A program made the position numbers and the translations under genes. From Pseudomonadota bacterium (GTDB lineage: Bacteria; Desulfobacterota; Desulfobulbia; Desulfobulbales; Desulfurivibrionaceae), in NCBI GenBank assembly GCA_018830485.1, contig JAHJRQ010000015.1, forward strand, positions 719,081 to 783,080: 64,000 nt of DNA, given 5' to 3'. The notes beneath the pieces were generated by a model. The model was not told the origin of the DNA. It saw nothing but the letters and a program-made list of their open reading frames with translations, and made no database searches. Below, piece after piece: positions 43,229 through 53,791 of this stretch; positions within the stretch are counted from its first letter, which is position 1, and each line of letters opens with the position of its first letter.

Positions 43229-45307
43229 GGCCTGGATGGCGGTGATCGCCACGGTGTTGACGATGTCCGGCACGGTGCAGCCCCGGCTCAGGTCGTTGAC
43301 CGGCTTGTTCAGCCCCTGGAGCACCGGGCCGATGGCCACGGCGTTGGCCGAACGCTGCACCGCCTTGTACAGGTTGTTGCCGGTGTTGAGGTCCGGGAAG
43401 ATGAACACCGTGGCCTTGCCCGCCACCTGGCTCTCCGGCAGCTTGGTTTTCGCGACCCCGGCGTCCACGGCGGCGTCGTACTGGATCGGACCCTCGATCT
43501 TGAGATCCGGCCGGAGTTCTTTCGCGATCCGGGTCGCCTCGCGCACCTTGTCCACGTCGGCGCCCGTGCCCGAGGTGCCGGTGGCATACGAGCACATGGC
43601 GACCAGGGGTTCAATGCCGTAAAGCTTGGCGGTTTCGGCCGAGCTTATGGCTATCTCCGCCAACTGCTGGGCGTTGGGGTCGGGGTTCACCGCGCAGTCG
43701 CCGTAGACCAGAACCCGATCGGCAAGGCACATCAGAAAGACGCTGGAAACAATGGAAACCCCCGGCTGGGTGCGGATGATCTGCAGGGCCGGACGGATGG
43801 TGTCGCCGGTGGTGTGCACCGAGCCGGAGACCATGCCGTCGGCCAAGCCCTTGTGGATCATCATGGTGCCGAAGTAGTTGACGTCGGCCACCGTGTCAAA
43901 GGCGCCCTTTTCGGTAATCCCCTTGTGTTTGCGGAGCTGGAAGTAGGTTTGGGCAAACTCCTTGCGCAAGGGGGAGGTGGCCGGGTCGATCATTTCGATG
44001 CCGGTAAGGTCAAGGCCGAGGTTGCTGGCCGTGCCTCTGATCTCGGCGGGGTCGCCCAGCAGGGTGATCTCCGCCACGCCGCGCCGGATAAGCATTTCAC
44101 TGGCCCGCAGGATCCGTTCTTCCGCGCCTTCGGGCAGGACGATGTGCTGCCGGTGTTTCTGGGCCATCTCCACCAGGTTGTATTCGAACATGATAGGGGT
44201 GACCCGCGTCGATCTCACAAGGGAGATGCGGCTTTCCAGTTCCGGCAGGTTGACGTGCGTTTCAAAAAGCCCCAGGGCGGTGGCGATCTTGCGGTCGTTT
44301 TCCGGGGTGAGCATGGGAGGCACCCTGCTGGCGTTTATGGCCGTGGTAAAGGTATCGGTCCGCACGCTGACGATGGGCACGGTCACCTTGTAGCTCAAGC
44401 CCTCAAGAAGCAGGGTGATCTGGGCGTCCGGCACAAAGCCGCCCGAGAGCAGCAGCCCGGCGATGCTCGGGTAGGTGCTGGAGAAATTGGCGGCCAGGCT
44501 GCCGAGGATGATGTCCGAGCGGTCGCCCGGCGCGATGACCAGGTCGCCTTCCACCAGATGGTCGAGAAAGTGGGGCAGATTCATGGCCGCCACCTTGAAA
44601 TCCGTCACCCCCCGGTTCATCTCCTCCGGGTCTCCCATGATGACCCTGGCGTCCAGGGCCCGGGCGATCTCCCCCACCGTGGGCTTGCCGAGGAACGGCT
44701 CCTCCGGCAGGATATAGACCGGCCCGCATTCCGTGCCGCATTCCGTAAGTTTTTCCCGCACCGTCTCCATGAGAAAGGGGTCGACCCGGTTGACCATGCT
44801 GGCCAGGATGGTGCAGCCCTTCTTGAGAAAGGATTCCTGGGCCACATGCAGGGCGTCGAGGATATCCTCCGGGGATTTGTTGTGGCAGTTTAAAAGCAGC
44901 ATGATGGGGCTGCCCAGGTTGTTGACCACCTCGGCATTGAACTCGAACTCAAAGGGCAGGGAAAGGCCGCTGAAATCGGTGCCTTCGCAGAGAATGAAAT
45001 CGCATTTGTTTTCCAGGTGCTTGTACTTGTCGAGAATGGTCTTGAGGATCTCATCGGTGCGCCCCTCGGCGGAAAGATGCTGGGCCTCGTCGTGGGACAG
45101 GGCGAACATCTCGTCGTAGGCGAATTGCAAGCGGTAGCGGGTTTTAATCAATTGCAGGTTGTTGTCCGCCACGTGATGCGAGGGGATGATCGGGCGAAAG
45201 TAGCCTACCCTGCGCAGACGGCGGGAGAGCAGCTCCATGATGCCCAAAGCGACCACGGATTTGCCGCTCTGGGGCCCGATTGCCACGATATACACGCTTT
45301 GCGCCAT
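43223..45307 (-). CDS. pta: Phosphate acetyltransferase, long form
   Basis: The 694-residue enzyme converts acetyl-CoA and phosphate to acetyl phosphate. The N-terminal third is a P-loop domain (VYIVAIGPQSGKSVVALGI). A DRTGG-type domain follows (about 215-330). The catalytic PTA_PTB domain (about 370-690) has IVLPEGAEERILRA, DCAVNPDPNAQQLAEIA and SYATGTSGTGADVDKV. The long form is usually allosterically controlled. ackA lies downstream on the same strand. Confidence 0.96.
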   Translation of the reverse strand: MAQSVYIVAIGPQSGKSVVALGIMELLSRRLRRVGYFRPIIPSHHVADNNLQLIKTRYRLQFAYDEMFALSHDEAQHLSAEGRTDEILKTILDKYKHLENKCDFILCEGTDFSGLSLPFEFEFNAEVVNNLGSPIMLLLNCHNKSPEDILDALHVAQESFLKKGCTILASMVNRVDPFLMETVREKLTECGTECGPVYILPEEPFLGKPTVGEIARALDARVIMGDPEEMNRGVTDFKVAAMNLPHFLDHLVEGDLVIAPGDRSDIILGSLAANFSSTYPSIAGLLLSGGFVPDAQITLLLEGLSYKVTVPIVSVRTDTFTTAINASRVPPMLTPENDRKIATALGLFETHVNLPELESRISLVRSTRVTPIMFEYNLVEMAQKHRQHIVLPEGAEERILRASEMLIRRGVAEITLLGDPAEIRGTASNLGLDLTGIEMIDPATSPLRKEFAQTYFQLRKHKGITEKGAFDTVADVNYFGTMMIHKGLADGMVSGSVHTTGDTIRPALQIIRTQPGVSIVSSVFLMCLADRVLVYGDCAVNPDPNAQQLAEIAISSAETAKLYGIEPLVAMCSYATGTSGTGADVDKVREATRIAKELRPDLKIEGPIQYDAAVDAGVAKTKLPESQVAGKATVFIFPDLNTGNNLYKAVQRSANAVAIGPVLQGLNKPVNDLSRGCTVPDIVNTVAITAIQAQ

Positions 45308-45344
45308 GGTCTTTCCCTCACCTGGAATTAAGCCAAGTTGTGGA

Positions 45345-46949
45345 TCACGTTTTTGGTTCCAGGAGAATCAAAATCTCCAGGTTGGCCGACCCTGGAAACA
45401 TGTCCAGGGGGGCGATGCGCCGCGCCTGATAGCCGCTGGCCTGCCATTCCCTGAGGGAGGGGGGGATCTGGTCCACCCCGCAGAAGATATGGAGCACTTT
45501 TTTTGGTTTCCTGCGGGCCAGGGCGGCGATCACCCCAGGCAGCGTGCCCTGGCGGGGCGGGTCGAGGAGGATTACCTCGCCCGGGGCCGGCGGCGGCAGG
45601 GTTTTTTCCAGATATCCCACGGTGATCCGGTGGGCGAGAAATTTGGTCTGGCCCCCCCGTTTCTGGTTCAAGCGGCTGTTGGCCTCGGCGGCCCGGATGG
45701 AGGGGCCTTCGCCGTCAACGGCCAGCACCTGCCGGTAGGCGGGGGCGAGGAAATGGCTGAACAACCCGTAGCCGCAGTACAGGTCGAGCAGCGATTGGTC
45801 CGGGGCGGGGGCCAGCAGCTCCCGGGCCCGGGCCAGCATGGTTTCCACCATGGATTCGTTGATCTGGGAAAACGAGGTCGGGTGGAACTGGTAGCGGCAG
45901 CCGTGGTAAGAGGCCCCCAACTGGTCCGGGCCGAAGAGCTTCTTGAAGTGCAGGGTCTCGGTCGGGCGTTTGCTTTCCAGATAGTAGTCGGACTGACTGG
46001 GGTCAAGATAGACAAAGGCCGCGGAGACCGCGACGGGAAGCTTCTGGAGATGGGCGGCCAGGAGTTTCATCTTGCGGACCAGCGGCCCGTTCATGAGATC
46101 CACATTGAAGATCACCGCCTGCTCGGTGTAGCCGCCGCGGATGATGAGATAGTTGAGATGCCCGGCGATCAGCCGAAAAGCCGGCTCGCTCAGCTTCTGC
46201 TGGAGAAAGCGGTAGATAACCGCATGCTCCTTGGGCTCCAGGGGCGAGGCGGTGAAATACTGGCGGTTCTTTGGCAGGGCAGCCTTGTCCCCCAGCAGCA
46301 GATACAGGGTCGAGCCGTGGAGGAACCCCTTGCGTTTTGAGGTGGTCCGGTAGCCGCGGGCCTTGGGCGAGCGAACCACCTGTTCCGGCAGGCCGGGCAG
46401 CCGGTGCTGTTTCCAGAAGGCCAGCAAGCCCTGGTCCTTGACCTGAAGCTCCACGGAATAATCGAGATGGGCCAAAGGAGAGCTGTGCAGGATGGTTTGG
46501 GTGTCCGGCGCAGCCGCGTGGGGAATGAGCGGCTTGAGAAAACTGGCAAAGGAGCGGTCTTTTGGCCCGGCAACCGCCCAGAACGATTCCTCCTCGGAGG
46601 TATCCGTCTGCGGCCTTTTTGCGTCGGTGACGGAGCGACCGCGAGGGGAAGCTGCCGCAGGCCTGCGACCCTTTCTCTCGAAGGGCTTTTCCGGCGAGGA
46701 TTCTTTCTTGCCGTGCATCGGGCGGCCGGCTGCCCTGGTAGGGGTTCGGGATGGTTCCTCTGCGAAATTCTCCGCATGTGTTTTCTTGAAGCCGGTAAAG
46801 GCGCGGCTGCGGGACGGAGCAGTGGCAGGGTGGTGTTCCTTTTTGGCAAAGGATTTTTCTGGCGATGATTTTTTTTTGTCGCTGGACGGACGGGCAGCGG
46901 CAGCGGTCTTGGCCCGGGGGGCGGCGCTGCCGGGTTTTCGGGTTGGCAT
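45345..46949 (-). CDS. TrmA/RlmD-type class I RNA methyltransferase with basic N-terminal extension
   Basis: The 534-residue protein has a low-complexity N-terminal extension of about 130 residues rich in K, R, P, A and S. The remainder is a uracil-5 RNA methyltransferase fold: the SAM-binding LLDLYCGYGLFSHFLAP and VILLDPPRQGTLPG. The usual catalytic SCNP motif is replaced by HIFCGVDQIP, where the cysteine may still serve. No TRAM domain or 4Fe-4S cysteine set is visible. ATG 46949 and TTG 46967 are both possible starts. The target RNA is unknown. Confidence 0.82.
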   Translation of the reverse strand: MPTRKPGSAAPRAKTAAAARPSSDKKKSSPEKSFAKKEHHPATAPSRSRAFTGFKKTHAENFAEEPSRTPTRAAGRPMHGKKESSPEKPFERKGRRPAAASPRGRSVTDAKRPQTDTSEEESFWAVAGPKDRSFASFLKPLIPHAAAPDTQTILHSSPLAHLDYSVELQVKDQGLLAFWKQHRLPGLPEQVVRSPKARGYRTTSKRKGFLHGSTLYLLLGDKAALPKNRQYFTASPLEPKEHAVIYRFLQQKLSEPAFRLIAGHLNYLIIRGGYTEQAVIFNVDLMNGPLVRKMKLLAAHLQKLPVAVSAAFVYLDPSQSDYYLESKRPTETLHFKKLFGPDQLGASYHGCRYQFHPTSFSQINESMVETMLARARELLAPAPDQSLLDLYCGYGLFSHFLAPAYRQVLAVDGEGPSIRAAEANSRLNQKRGGQTKFLAHRITVGYLEKTLPPPAPGEVILLDPPRQGTLPGVIAALARRKPKKVLHIFCGVDQIPPSLREWQASGYQARRIAPLDMFPGSANLEILILLEPKT

Positions 46950-47154
46950 TTTTTTGCTTACGGACAAGGGATCACCACGAAGAAAGAAAGGGAGAAAATA
47001 AAAAAAGTATACACGCCAGCCGGTGATGCATAAAGCAAATTCGTCCCATGCCCAAGGGGGGCAAGGGAAACAGCCTGGTTTTTCCTTGGCGCCGGTTGCG
47101 CCGGGTAGGGTCTGGGGAAGAGGTGCTCGCGCAGGAGCGGCTCTGTGGAACTTG

Positions 47155-47183
47155 CTGACAAACTGCGTTTTTTGGAGTATATA
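47155..47183 (+). promoter_or_regulatory. Putative promoter for prfC
   Basis: CTGACA at 47155-47160 and TATATA at 47178-47183 are 17 bases apart and lie 75 bases before the prfC start. The 308-base gap between the methyltransferase and prfC genes holds nothing else I can support beyond small hairpins. Confidence 0.5.
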
Positions 47184-47257
47184 CGCTGTTCCGTGAAACG
47201 GAGTCCGGTAGACGATTGCGGATTCCGGCGCGGCAAGCAGAGAGGAAACAGGAACAG

Positions 47258-48844
47258 ATGAGCAGCATACTGGAAAAAGAAATCAAGCGGCGCCGCACCT
47301 TCGGCATCATCAGCCATCCCGATGCGGGCAAGACCACCCTCACCGAAAAGCTCCTGCTCTTCGGCGGGGCCATCCAGATGGCCGGGGCGGTCAAGTCGCG
47401 CAAGACCGACAACCACGCGGTCAGCGACTGGATGAGCATCGAGAAGGAGCGCGGCATCTCGGTGACCACCTCGGTGATGCAGTTCGATTACCGGGATTTC
47501 GAGGTCAACCTGCTGGACACCCCCGGTCATAAGGACTTTTCCGAGGACACCTACCGGGTGCTCACCGCGGTGGACAGCGCGCTCATGGTCATCGACAGCG
47601 CCAAGGGGGTCGAAGCCCAGACCGAGAAGCTCATGGAGATCTGCCGGATGCGCAATACCCCGGTGATCACCTTCATCAACAAGCTGGACCGCGAAGGCCT
47701 TGAGCCCCTGGATATCTTGAGCGAGATCGAGGAGAAGCTGCAGATCGAATGCACCCCGCTCTCCTGGCCCATCGGCATGGGCAAGAGCTTCAAGGGCGTC
47801 TACAATATCATGCGCCAGGAGCTGAACCTCTTCACCCCCAGCAAGGACCGCAGGCCCCAGGACGGGATCGTGGTCAAGGACCTGAACGATCCGCTGCTCG
47901 ACCAGATGCTGGGCAGCCAGGCGGAGCGGCTCCGCGAGGATCTCGAACTCCTGGCCGGGGCGGCCAGCCCCTTTGACCATGCCGAATATCTCAAGGCCAG
48001 CCAGTCTCCGGTGTTTTTCGGCAGCGCGGTCAATAACTTCGGGGTGCGCGAACTGCTGGACGCCTTTGTCGAGCTGGCCCCGCCGCCCGGCCCCCGCGCC
48101 ACCACCACCCGCATGGTTTCTCCGGACGAGGAAGCCTTTTCCGGCTTCACCTTTAAGATCCAGGCCAACATGAACCCGGCCCATCGCGACCGGATCGCTT
48201 TTTTCCGCATCTGCTCCGGCAAGTTCACCCGGGGGATGAAGGTCATGCACCACCGGCTGGGCAAGGAGGTCTCCCTGGCCAACGCCACCATCTTCATGGC
48301 CCAGGATCGCACCAACGTGGAGGAGGCGTGGCCCGGCGACATCATCGGCATCCACAACCACGGGACGATCAAGATCGGCGACACCTTCTCCGACAAGGAA
48401 CCCCTCAAGTTCACCGGCATCCCCAACTTCGCTCCCGAGCATTTCCGGCGGGTGCTGATCAAAAATCCGCTCAAGATCAAGCAGTTGAACAAGGGGCTGG
48501 TCCAGTTGGCCGAGGAGGGCGCGGTGCAGCTCTTTAGGCCGCTGATGGGCAGCGATTACATCCTGGGCGCGGTGGGCGTGCTGCAGTTCGAGGTGACCAT
48601 GGCCCGTTTGAAGGCGGAATACGGGGTGGATGCGGTGTACGAGCAGGTGAGCTACGCCACTGCCCGCTGGATCGACTGCGAGGACCGCAAGAAGCTCGAT
48701 GAGTTCAAGAGCAAGAACCAGGCCCACCTGGCCCTGGACGCCGAGGGGCATCTGGCCTATCTGGCGGAAAGCGAGTGGCGGCTGGGCAGGGTGGCCGAGT
48801 TGTTTCCGGAGATCGTCTTCCGCAAGACCCGCGAGCACAGTTGA
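47258..48844 (+). CDS. prfC: Peptide chain release factor 3
   Basis: The 528-residue GTPase removes RF1/RF2 from the ribosome after peptide release. From ATG 47258 (AGGAA site) it reads [25 protein letters not shown], containing the G1 loop. Switch and G3 regions appear as [13 protein letters not shown] and [15 protein letters not shown], and G4 as INKLDR. Its length matches the E. coli protein within one residue. The longer frame beginning at 47216 is not supported. Confidence 0.97.
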   Translation: MSSILEKEIKRRRTFGIISHPDAGKTTLTEKLLLFGGAIQMAGAVKSRKTDNHAVSDWMSIEKERGISVTTSVMQFDYRDFEVNLLDTPGHKDFSEDTYRVLTAVDSALMVIDSAKGVEAQTEKLMEICRMRNTPVITFINKLDREGLEPLDILSEIEEKLQIECTPLSWPIGMGKSFKGVYNIMRQELNLFTPSKDRRPQDGIVVKDLNDPLLDQMLGSQAERLREDLELLAGAASPFDHAEYLKASQSPVFFGSAVNNFGVRELLDAFVELAPPPGPRATTTRMVSPDEEAFSGFTFKIQANMNPAHRDRIAFFRICSGKFTRGMKVMHHRLGKEVSLANATIFMAQDRTNVEEAWPGDIIGIHNHGTIKIGDTFSDKEPLKFTGIPNFAPEHFRRVLIKNPLKIKQLNKGLVQLAEEGAVQLFRPLMGSDYILGAVGVLQFEVTMARLKAEYGVDAVYEQVSYATARWIDCEDRKKLDEFKSKNQAHLALDAEGHLAYLAESEWRLGRVAELFPEIVFRKTREHS

Positions 48845-49096
48845 CCGGGGGCATGAGAAAGCCCCGATGAGGCTTCGCCGCTGCGCAGTTGTGGGGAACT
48901 GTAAGTGGGTGAAAAGCGGCCATCGGGGCGTGCTTGTATTGTCGGCGAAAGCAGCAGGGAAAAGCAAGCGGAAAAAAGAATTTTCGCTCCTGAATGACAG
49001 GGTGGTGTTGACCGGGCATGGCAAAGCTTGGTATCGTGAGCACCGTGTCCGGTCAGTTTTTTATGGGAGCTTGAGCTGCGGGGAGTTGTAAACGGA

Positions 49097-49810
49097 ATGG
49101 AAGAGGCTGAGGTCGAGATTGTTAGGGATGCGGGGGCGGTCAGCCGGATCTTCGAGCAGATGCTGGAGCGGCGCAAAACCCTGAGCATTGTCCAGCACGG
49201 GCATCGCAGCGATGCCTGGGTCGTCAAGGTCTCTCCCACCCGTCTGATTCTGGCCAAGCGGGATAAGGCTTCGAAATTCACCACTGGAGGGGTGGAGTTC
49301 CAGTTCCGTTGCGTCATCGGGCGCAATATCATCGGCAAGGGCATGATCTTCCGGATCAAGGATGAATACCTTGAGCTTGCGCTCCCGGCGGAGGTTGTGA
49401 TCATCCAGCGGCGGCATGCCTACCGGGTTGTCCCCACCGCCGAGAGCATCGCCATCTTCCAGACCGCCGCAAAATGGCTTCTTGCCGGTCGGATTGAAGA
49501 TTTGAGCGCCACCGGGATTCGTCTGTGCCTGCCCCAGGCCACACCGGTTGTGGTGCCCAGCGATATCCATGCCATCTGCCTCCAGCTCAATCATGCGGCG
49601 CCGGCAAACGAATTCGGGGAGCCGGCAACGGTGGTAAGGCAGTTGGTCAAACTCAAGACCGCGACCATTGCCAGAAAGGCCGACAACGGCGCTACGAAGT
49701 TCGCGAGTTATGGCATCCACTTTGCCCCGATCCCTCAAGAGGAACGGCAACTGGCGCAGATGATCCTCAATTTCGAACGGGCCGCCCGCCAGAAAGGGCT
49801 CACCGCTTAG
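49097..49810 (+). CDS. PilZ-domain protein with YcgR-like N-terminal domain
   Basis: The 237-residue protein has an N-terminal beta domain (about 15-110) and a PilZ domain. The arginine motif is QRRHAYRV and the second motif DLSATGIRL, so c-di-GMP binding is expected. Its layout matches the protein at 21577-22281, and the two are probably paralogues. The ATG at 49097 has a GGGGAG stretch about 13 bases upstream. It ends 2 bases before the stop of the convergent ABC-F gene. Confidence 0.85.
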   Translation: MEEAEVEIVRDAGAVSRIFEQMLERRKTLSIVQHGHRSDAWVVKVSPTRLILAKRDKASKFTTGGVEFQFRCVIGRNIIGKGMIFRIKDEYLELALPAEVVIIQRRHAYRVVPTAESIAIFQTAAKWLLAGRIEDLSATGIRLCLPQATPVVVPSDIHAICLQLNHAAPANEFGEPATVVRQLVKLKTATIARKADNGATKFASYGIHFAPIPQEERQLAQMILNFERAARQKGLTA

Positions 49811-49812
49811 GC

Positions 49813-51441
<1,629 letters not shown>

Positions 51442-51788
51442 GATGCACTCGCAAAAAGGGGAAAAGGACGGATGTCCGGTGGGTATCTCCACGAAAAAAC
51501 GGCATTTATAGCATGACGGGCAAGGCGGTGCAACTCTATTCTGCCGCAATCGAGTCTCTTGCAGAACGCCGAAAAGCCCTTCGACACGCTCAGGGCGAAC
51601 GGTAGTTACATTGAAATCATTTGTATTTTTCCGTTCGTGGTGAGCCTGTCGAACCACAGATTTTGCAAGCAACTCAATTCTCAAGGCCAAGAACCCAGGC
51701 ATTGTCAAGGTTTGGACCGTCTGCTATGATGCGCCACAGGATCAAGGCGCCGCGCGGCGGAGAACAACCAAAGGCGAAGGGAGTTTCC
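51442..51788. other. Intergenic region holding a palindromic repeat pair
   Basis: This gap separates the divergent ABC-F and CHAP-like lipoprotein genes. It holds the repeat pair at 51576-51657. No clear promoter was seen. Confidence 0.5.
51576..51657. repeat. Pair of inverted REP-like palindromic units
   Basis: Two related units face each other. The first (51576-51602) reads GCCC-TTCGACACGCTCA-GGGC then GAACGG. The second (51631-51657), on the opposite strand, reads GTGG-TTCGACAGGCTCA-CCAC then GAACGG. The stem bases differ between units but stay complementary within each (GCCC/GGGC versus GTGG/CCAC), so the hairpin is conserved. This is the TTCGACAGGCTCA type of repeat common in environmental bacterial genomes. 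Confidence 0.88.
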
Positions 51789-52472
51789 ATGCAGCGAAGC
51801 ACAATCCGGATGGTGGGTGAATTTGTTCTTTGTGTTCTATTGTGTTCCGGCTGCGCCGGGCAAGAACCTGTGGCAGACCTCCCCTCGGGCCGGGCAGCAA
51901 CGCAGGAGGCCAGCGCCTTAGCCCCGGCCAACACCCAGAGCGAAATTTCCGTTGCTCCGGTCCAGGAGTTGCTTCCCGACCAGGGTGCTGTGCCTCAGGA
52001 TTTCATCGCACCCCTTGCCCGCCGAGGCCGCGCCACCCAGGAATGCTTTCAGTTGCGACCCGGCGGCAAGCGGGCGCGCTGCGAACCCCAAAGCCTGCCT
52101 TTTGCCCGTTGCCGGAGCGGGATCGACAGTTGCCGCATCGGCTACGAAAACGGCCCCCTCACCTGGTTTGCCTGTGAAAAAGCGCGCGGCAACACATCGC
52201 TGACGCCCCGGTCCGGCAGCATCCTTATCCTTGGCGCCAATACCCGGCGCAAGATGCCCACCGGCCATGTCGCCTATGTGGAGGAGGTTGTGGCCCAAAG
52301 CGTAACAATTTACCGGCTTGTTTTTAGCCACACCAATTACGATCGCCGCTGCAGCCTGGAAACCAACATCGAGGCCACTTACGACAGCGCGGCCCGTACC
52401 CTGGATATTCATACCGGCGCGTGGCAGGCTTGGGGGAAAGGGCTGCCGGTGGCCGGGTTTATCCTGGAGTGA
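51789..52472 (+). CDS. Lipoprotein with CHAP-like peptidase domain
   Basis: From ATG 51789 (GAAGGGAG site) the product has 227 residues. A lipoprotein signal ends in the lipobox CSGC. After an alanine-rich linker (about 25-80), the C-terminal part has TPRSGSILILG, then PTGHVAYVEEV and FSHTNYD, the strand and histidine pattern of CHAP amidase/peptidase domains. Candidate catalytic cysteines lie in a cysteine-rich stretch before it (ECFQ, RCE, RCRS, SCRIG, ACEK), and which one is used is unclear. It would act on peptidoglycan in the periplasm. Confidence 0.72.
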   Translation: MQRSTIRMVGEFVLCVLLCSGCAGQEPVADLPSGRAATQEASALAPANTQSEISVAPVQELLPDQGAVPQDFIAPLARRGRATQECFQLRPGGKRARCEPQSLPFARCRSGIDSCRIGYENGPLTWFACEKARGNTSLTPRSGSILILGANTRRKMPTGHVAYVEEVVAQSVTIYRLVFSHTNYDRRCSLETNIEATYDSAARTLDIHTGAWQAWGKGLPVAGFILE

Positions 52473-52527
52473 CAAGCCTGGCGGCGGCCGACAACAGAGA
52501 AGTTCCATCAATCAAGGGAGAGAACGT

Positions 52528-52983
52528 ATGGGCGTGGTCGAAGCGGTTTGCGTCAGCGAAAAGAAGGGCATGGTGAAAAAAGAAGTGGACGAGATACTTC
52601 TCAAGGAAAACTGGGGGATCGACGGCGATGCCCATGCCGGAGACTGGCACCGGCAGGTGTCCCTGCTTGCAGCCGAGAGTATCGAGCAGGTAAAACAGAA
52701 GATGCCCCATCTCAAGCATGGGGTGTTTGCCGAAAACATCGTCTGCCGGGGCCTGGAATTGATCGCACTTGGTATCGGCGACCGCTTGGTTATCGATGGC
52801 CGGGTGGTGCTCGAAGTTACCCAGATCGGCAAAGAATGCCACAACGCCGGCTGTGCCATCAAGAAAGCCACCGGCGACTGCATCATGCCCCGGGAAGGGA
52901 TTTTTGCCAAGGTCATAGGCGGCGGGCTAGTCAGGGCCGGTTTTGCCATTGAAGCAGAAGGAAGAGTGCCGGCGGAGTCGTGA
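52528..52983 (+). CDS. MOSC-domain protein
   Basis: The 151-residue protein is a single MOSC domain: GIDGDAHAGDWHRQVSLLA, then FAENIVCRGLEL and LEVTQIGKECHNAGC. MOSC domains bind molybdenum cofactor or transfer sulfur; the conserved-cysteine region here is ECHNAGCAIKKATGDC. An AAGGGAG site precedes the ATG at 52528. A terminator follows 38 bases after the stop. It may serve molybdenum or tungsten enzymes such as formate dehydrogenases encoded elsewhere. Confidence 0.9.
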   Translation: MGVVEAVCVSEKKGMVKKEVDEILLKENWGIDGDAHAGDWHRQVSLLAAESIEQVKQKMPHLKHGVFAENIVCRGLELIALGIGDRLVIDGRVVLEVTQIGKECHNAGCAIKKATGDCIMPREGIFAKVIGGGLVRAGFAIEAEGRVPAES

Positions 52984-53020
52984 GGCGCATGGGCCTGTAC
53001 ACGCCGGTGAGATTCCTGTC

Positions 53021-53048
53021 TCACCCCTCCATCCGGGGTGATTTTTTT
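53021..53048 (+). terminator. Terminator after the MOSC gene
   Basis: A 7-bp GC-rich stem (TCACCCC/GGGGTGA) with a seven-base loop is followed by seven T residues. Confidence 0.9.
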
Positions 53049-53094
53049 CATGGCGCGTTTTTTTTCCGGGAACAAATCAAGGAATCCCGGAAGA

Positions 53095-53358
53095 TTACCC
53101 CGGCATTCCTTGATATTTTTTCAGCCATTGAAGAATTTCCTGGCGTTCCGGCTCCCGGCCCGCGCACTTAACATCTCCGCCGATAACCACGGCGGGCGTG
53201 GACAACACCCCGTACTCCGCGATCTTGTCCAGGCTTGCAATTTCTTCAATCTGCGCCGGAAGCCTGTATTCCTCAATCACCTGCCGGACAATCTCCGCGG
53301 CCTGGCCGCATTTTTTGCATCCTGGCCCCAGGATTTTAATATCAATATCCATTTCCAT
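53095..53358 (-). CDS. Small thioredoxin-like protein (redox-active disulfide type)
   Basis: The 87-residue protein has a CKKC active site in ILGPGCKKCGQ and the cis-proline segment STPAVVI. It belongs to the small thioredoxin_3 group rather than classical thioredoxin. It is closely similar to the N-terminal domain of the ACR3 fusion encoded upstream, and together with the 102-residue gene they form one minus-strand operon. A GGAGG site lies 6 bases before the ATG. It may reduce the fusion protein or arsenic species. Confidence 0.92.
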   Translation of the reverse strand: MEMDIDIKILGPGCKKCGQAAEIVRQVIEEYRLPAQIEEIASLDKIAEYGVLSTPAVVIGGDVKCAGREPERQEILQWLKKYQGMPG

Positions 53359-53460
53359 GATGTTCCTCCCTGTTGGTTAAGAAAACTGTTTCCGGCAGGC
53401 AAAGATGATGTGCCGGTTGCGAATCCGGCGGGGTCAAGCGTGGTTGTGCCCGGTGGTTCC

Positions 53461-53769
53461 TCAGCAGCAGGCATTGCCCTTGGGGGTTGGGGAGCAACCG
53501 CAGGCGGAGCTGCCGAGAGAAACAGTCGCCAGGCTCACCGGCGCTCCGCCGGGGCCAGCGGCCACGTCGAATTCATGGTCGAGCATCTGCCCGGCTTCGT
53601 CGCGCAGGTGGCGGGCGATGTCGATGACCATCGCGATTTTGTGTTCACTCACCCCGTAACCGCGCAGCCGTTCGAGCTGGGAAAGGCCTTTTTTCGGGTG
53701 GTTGGCGGCGATGTTGGCGGCAAGCGAGATCAGGGCCAGGGTTTCGGGATCGAGCGGACAATCGGACAT
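53461..53769 (-). CDS. Small helical protein with cysteine-rich tail in the ars operon
   Basis: The 102-residue protein has LALISLAANIAANHPKKGL and YGVSEHKIAMVIDIARHLRDEA, a two-helix layout that recalls the AhpD/carboxymuconolactone decarboxylase fold without its CxxC. The last 15 residues hold four cysteines (ACGC and ACC). It lies 22 bases after the ACR3 fusion gene. Cysteine clusters of this kind can bind As(III), so a chaperone or carrier role is possible; this is inference. I cannot name the family. Confidence 0.72.
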   Translation of the reverse strand: MSDCPLDPETLALISLAANIAANHPKKGLSQLERLRGYGVSEHKIAMVIDIARHLRDEAGQMLDHEFDVAAGPGGAPVSLATVSLGSSACGCSPTPKGNACC

Positions 53770-53791
53770 AATCGTTCACCTATTTTTTCGA

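Noticed and set aside
51442..51708. N-terminal extension of the ABC-F gene upstream of 51441
   Set aside because: The extra residues are a translation of the palindromic repeat pair; the ABC-F family starts at MIHLSNIS.
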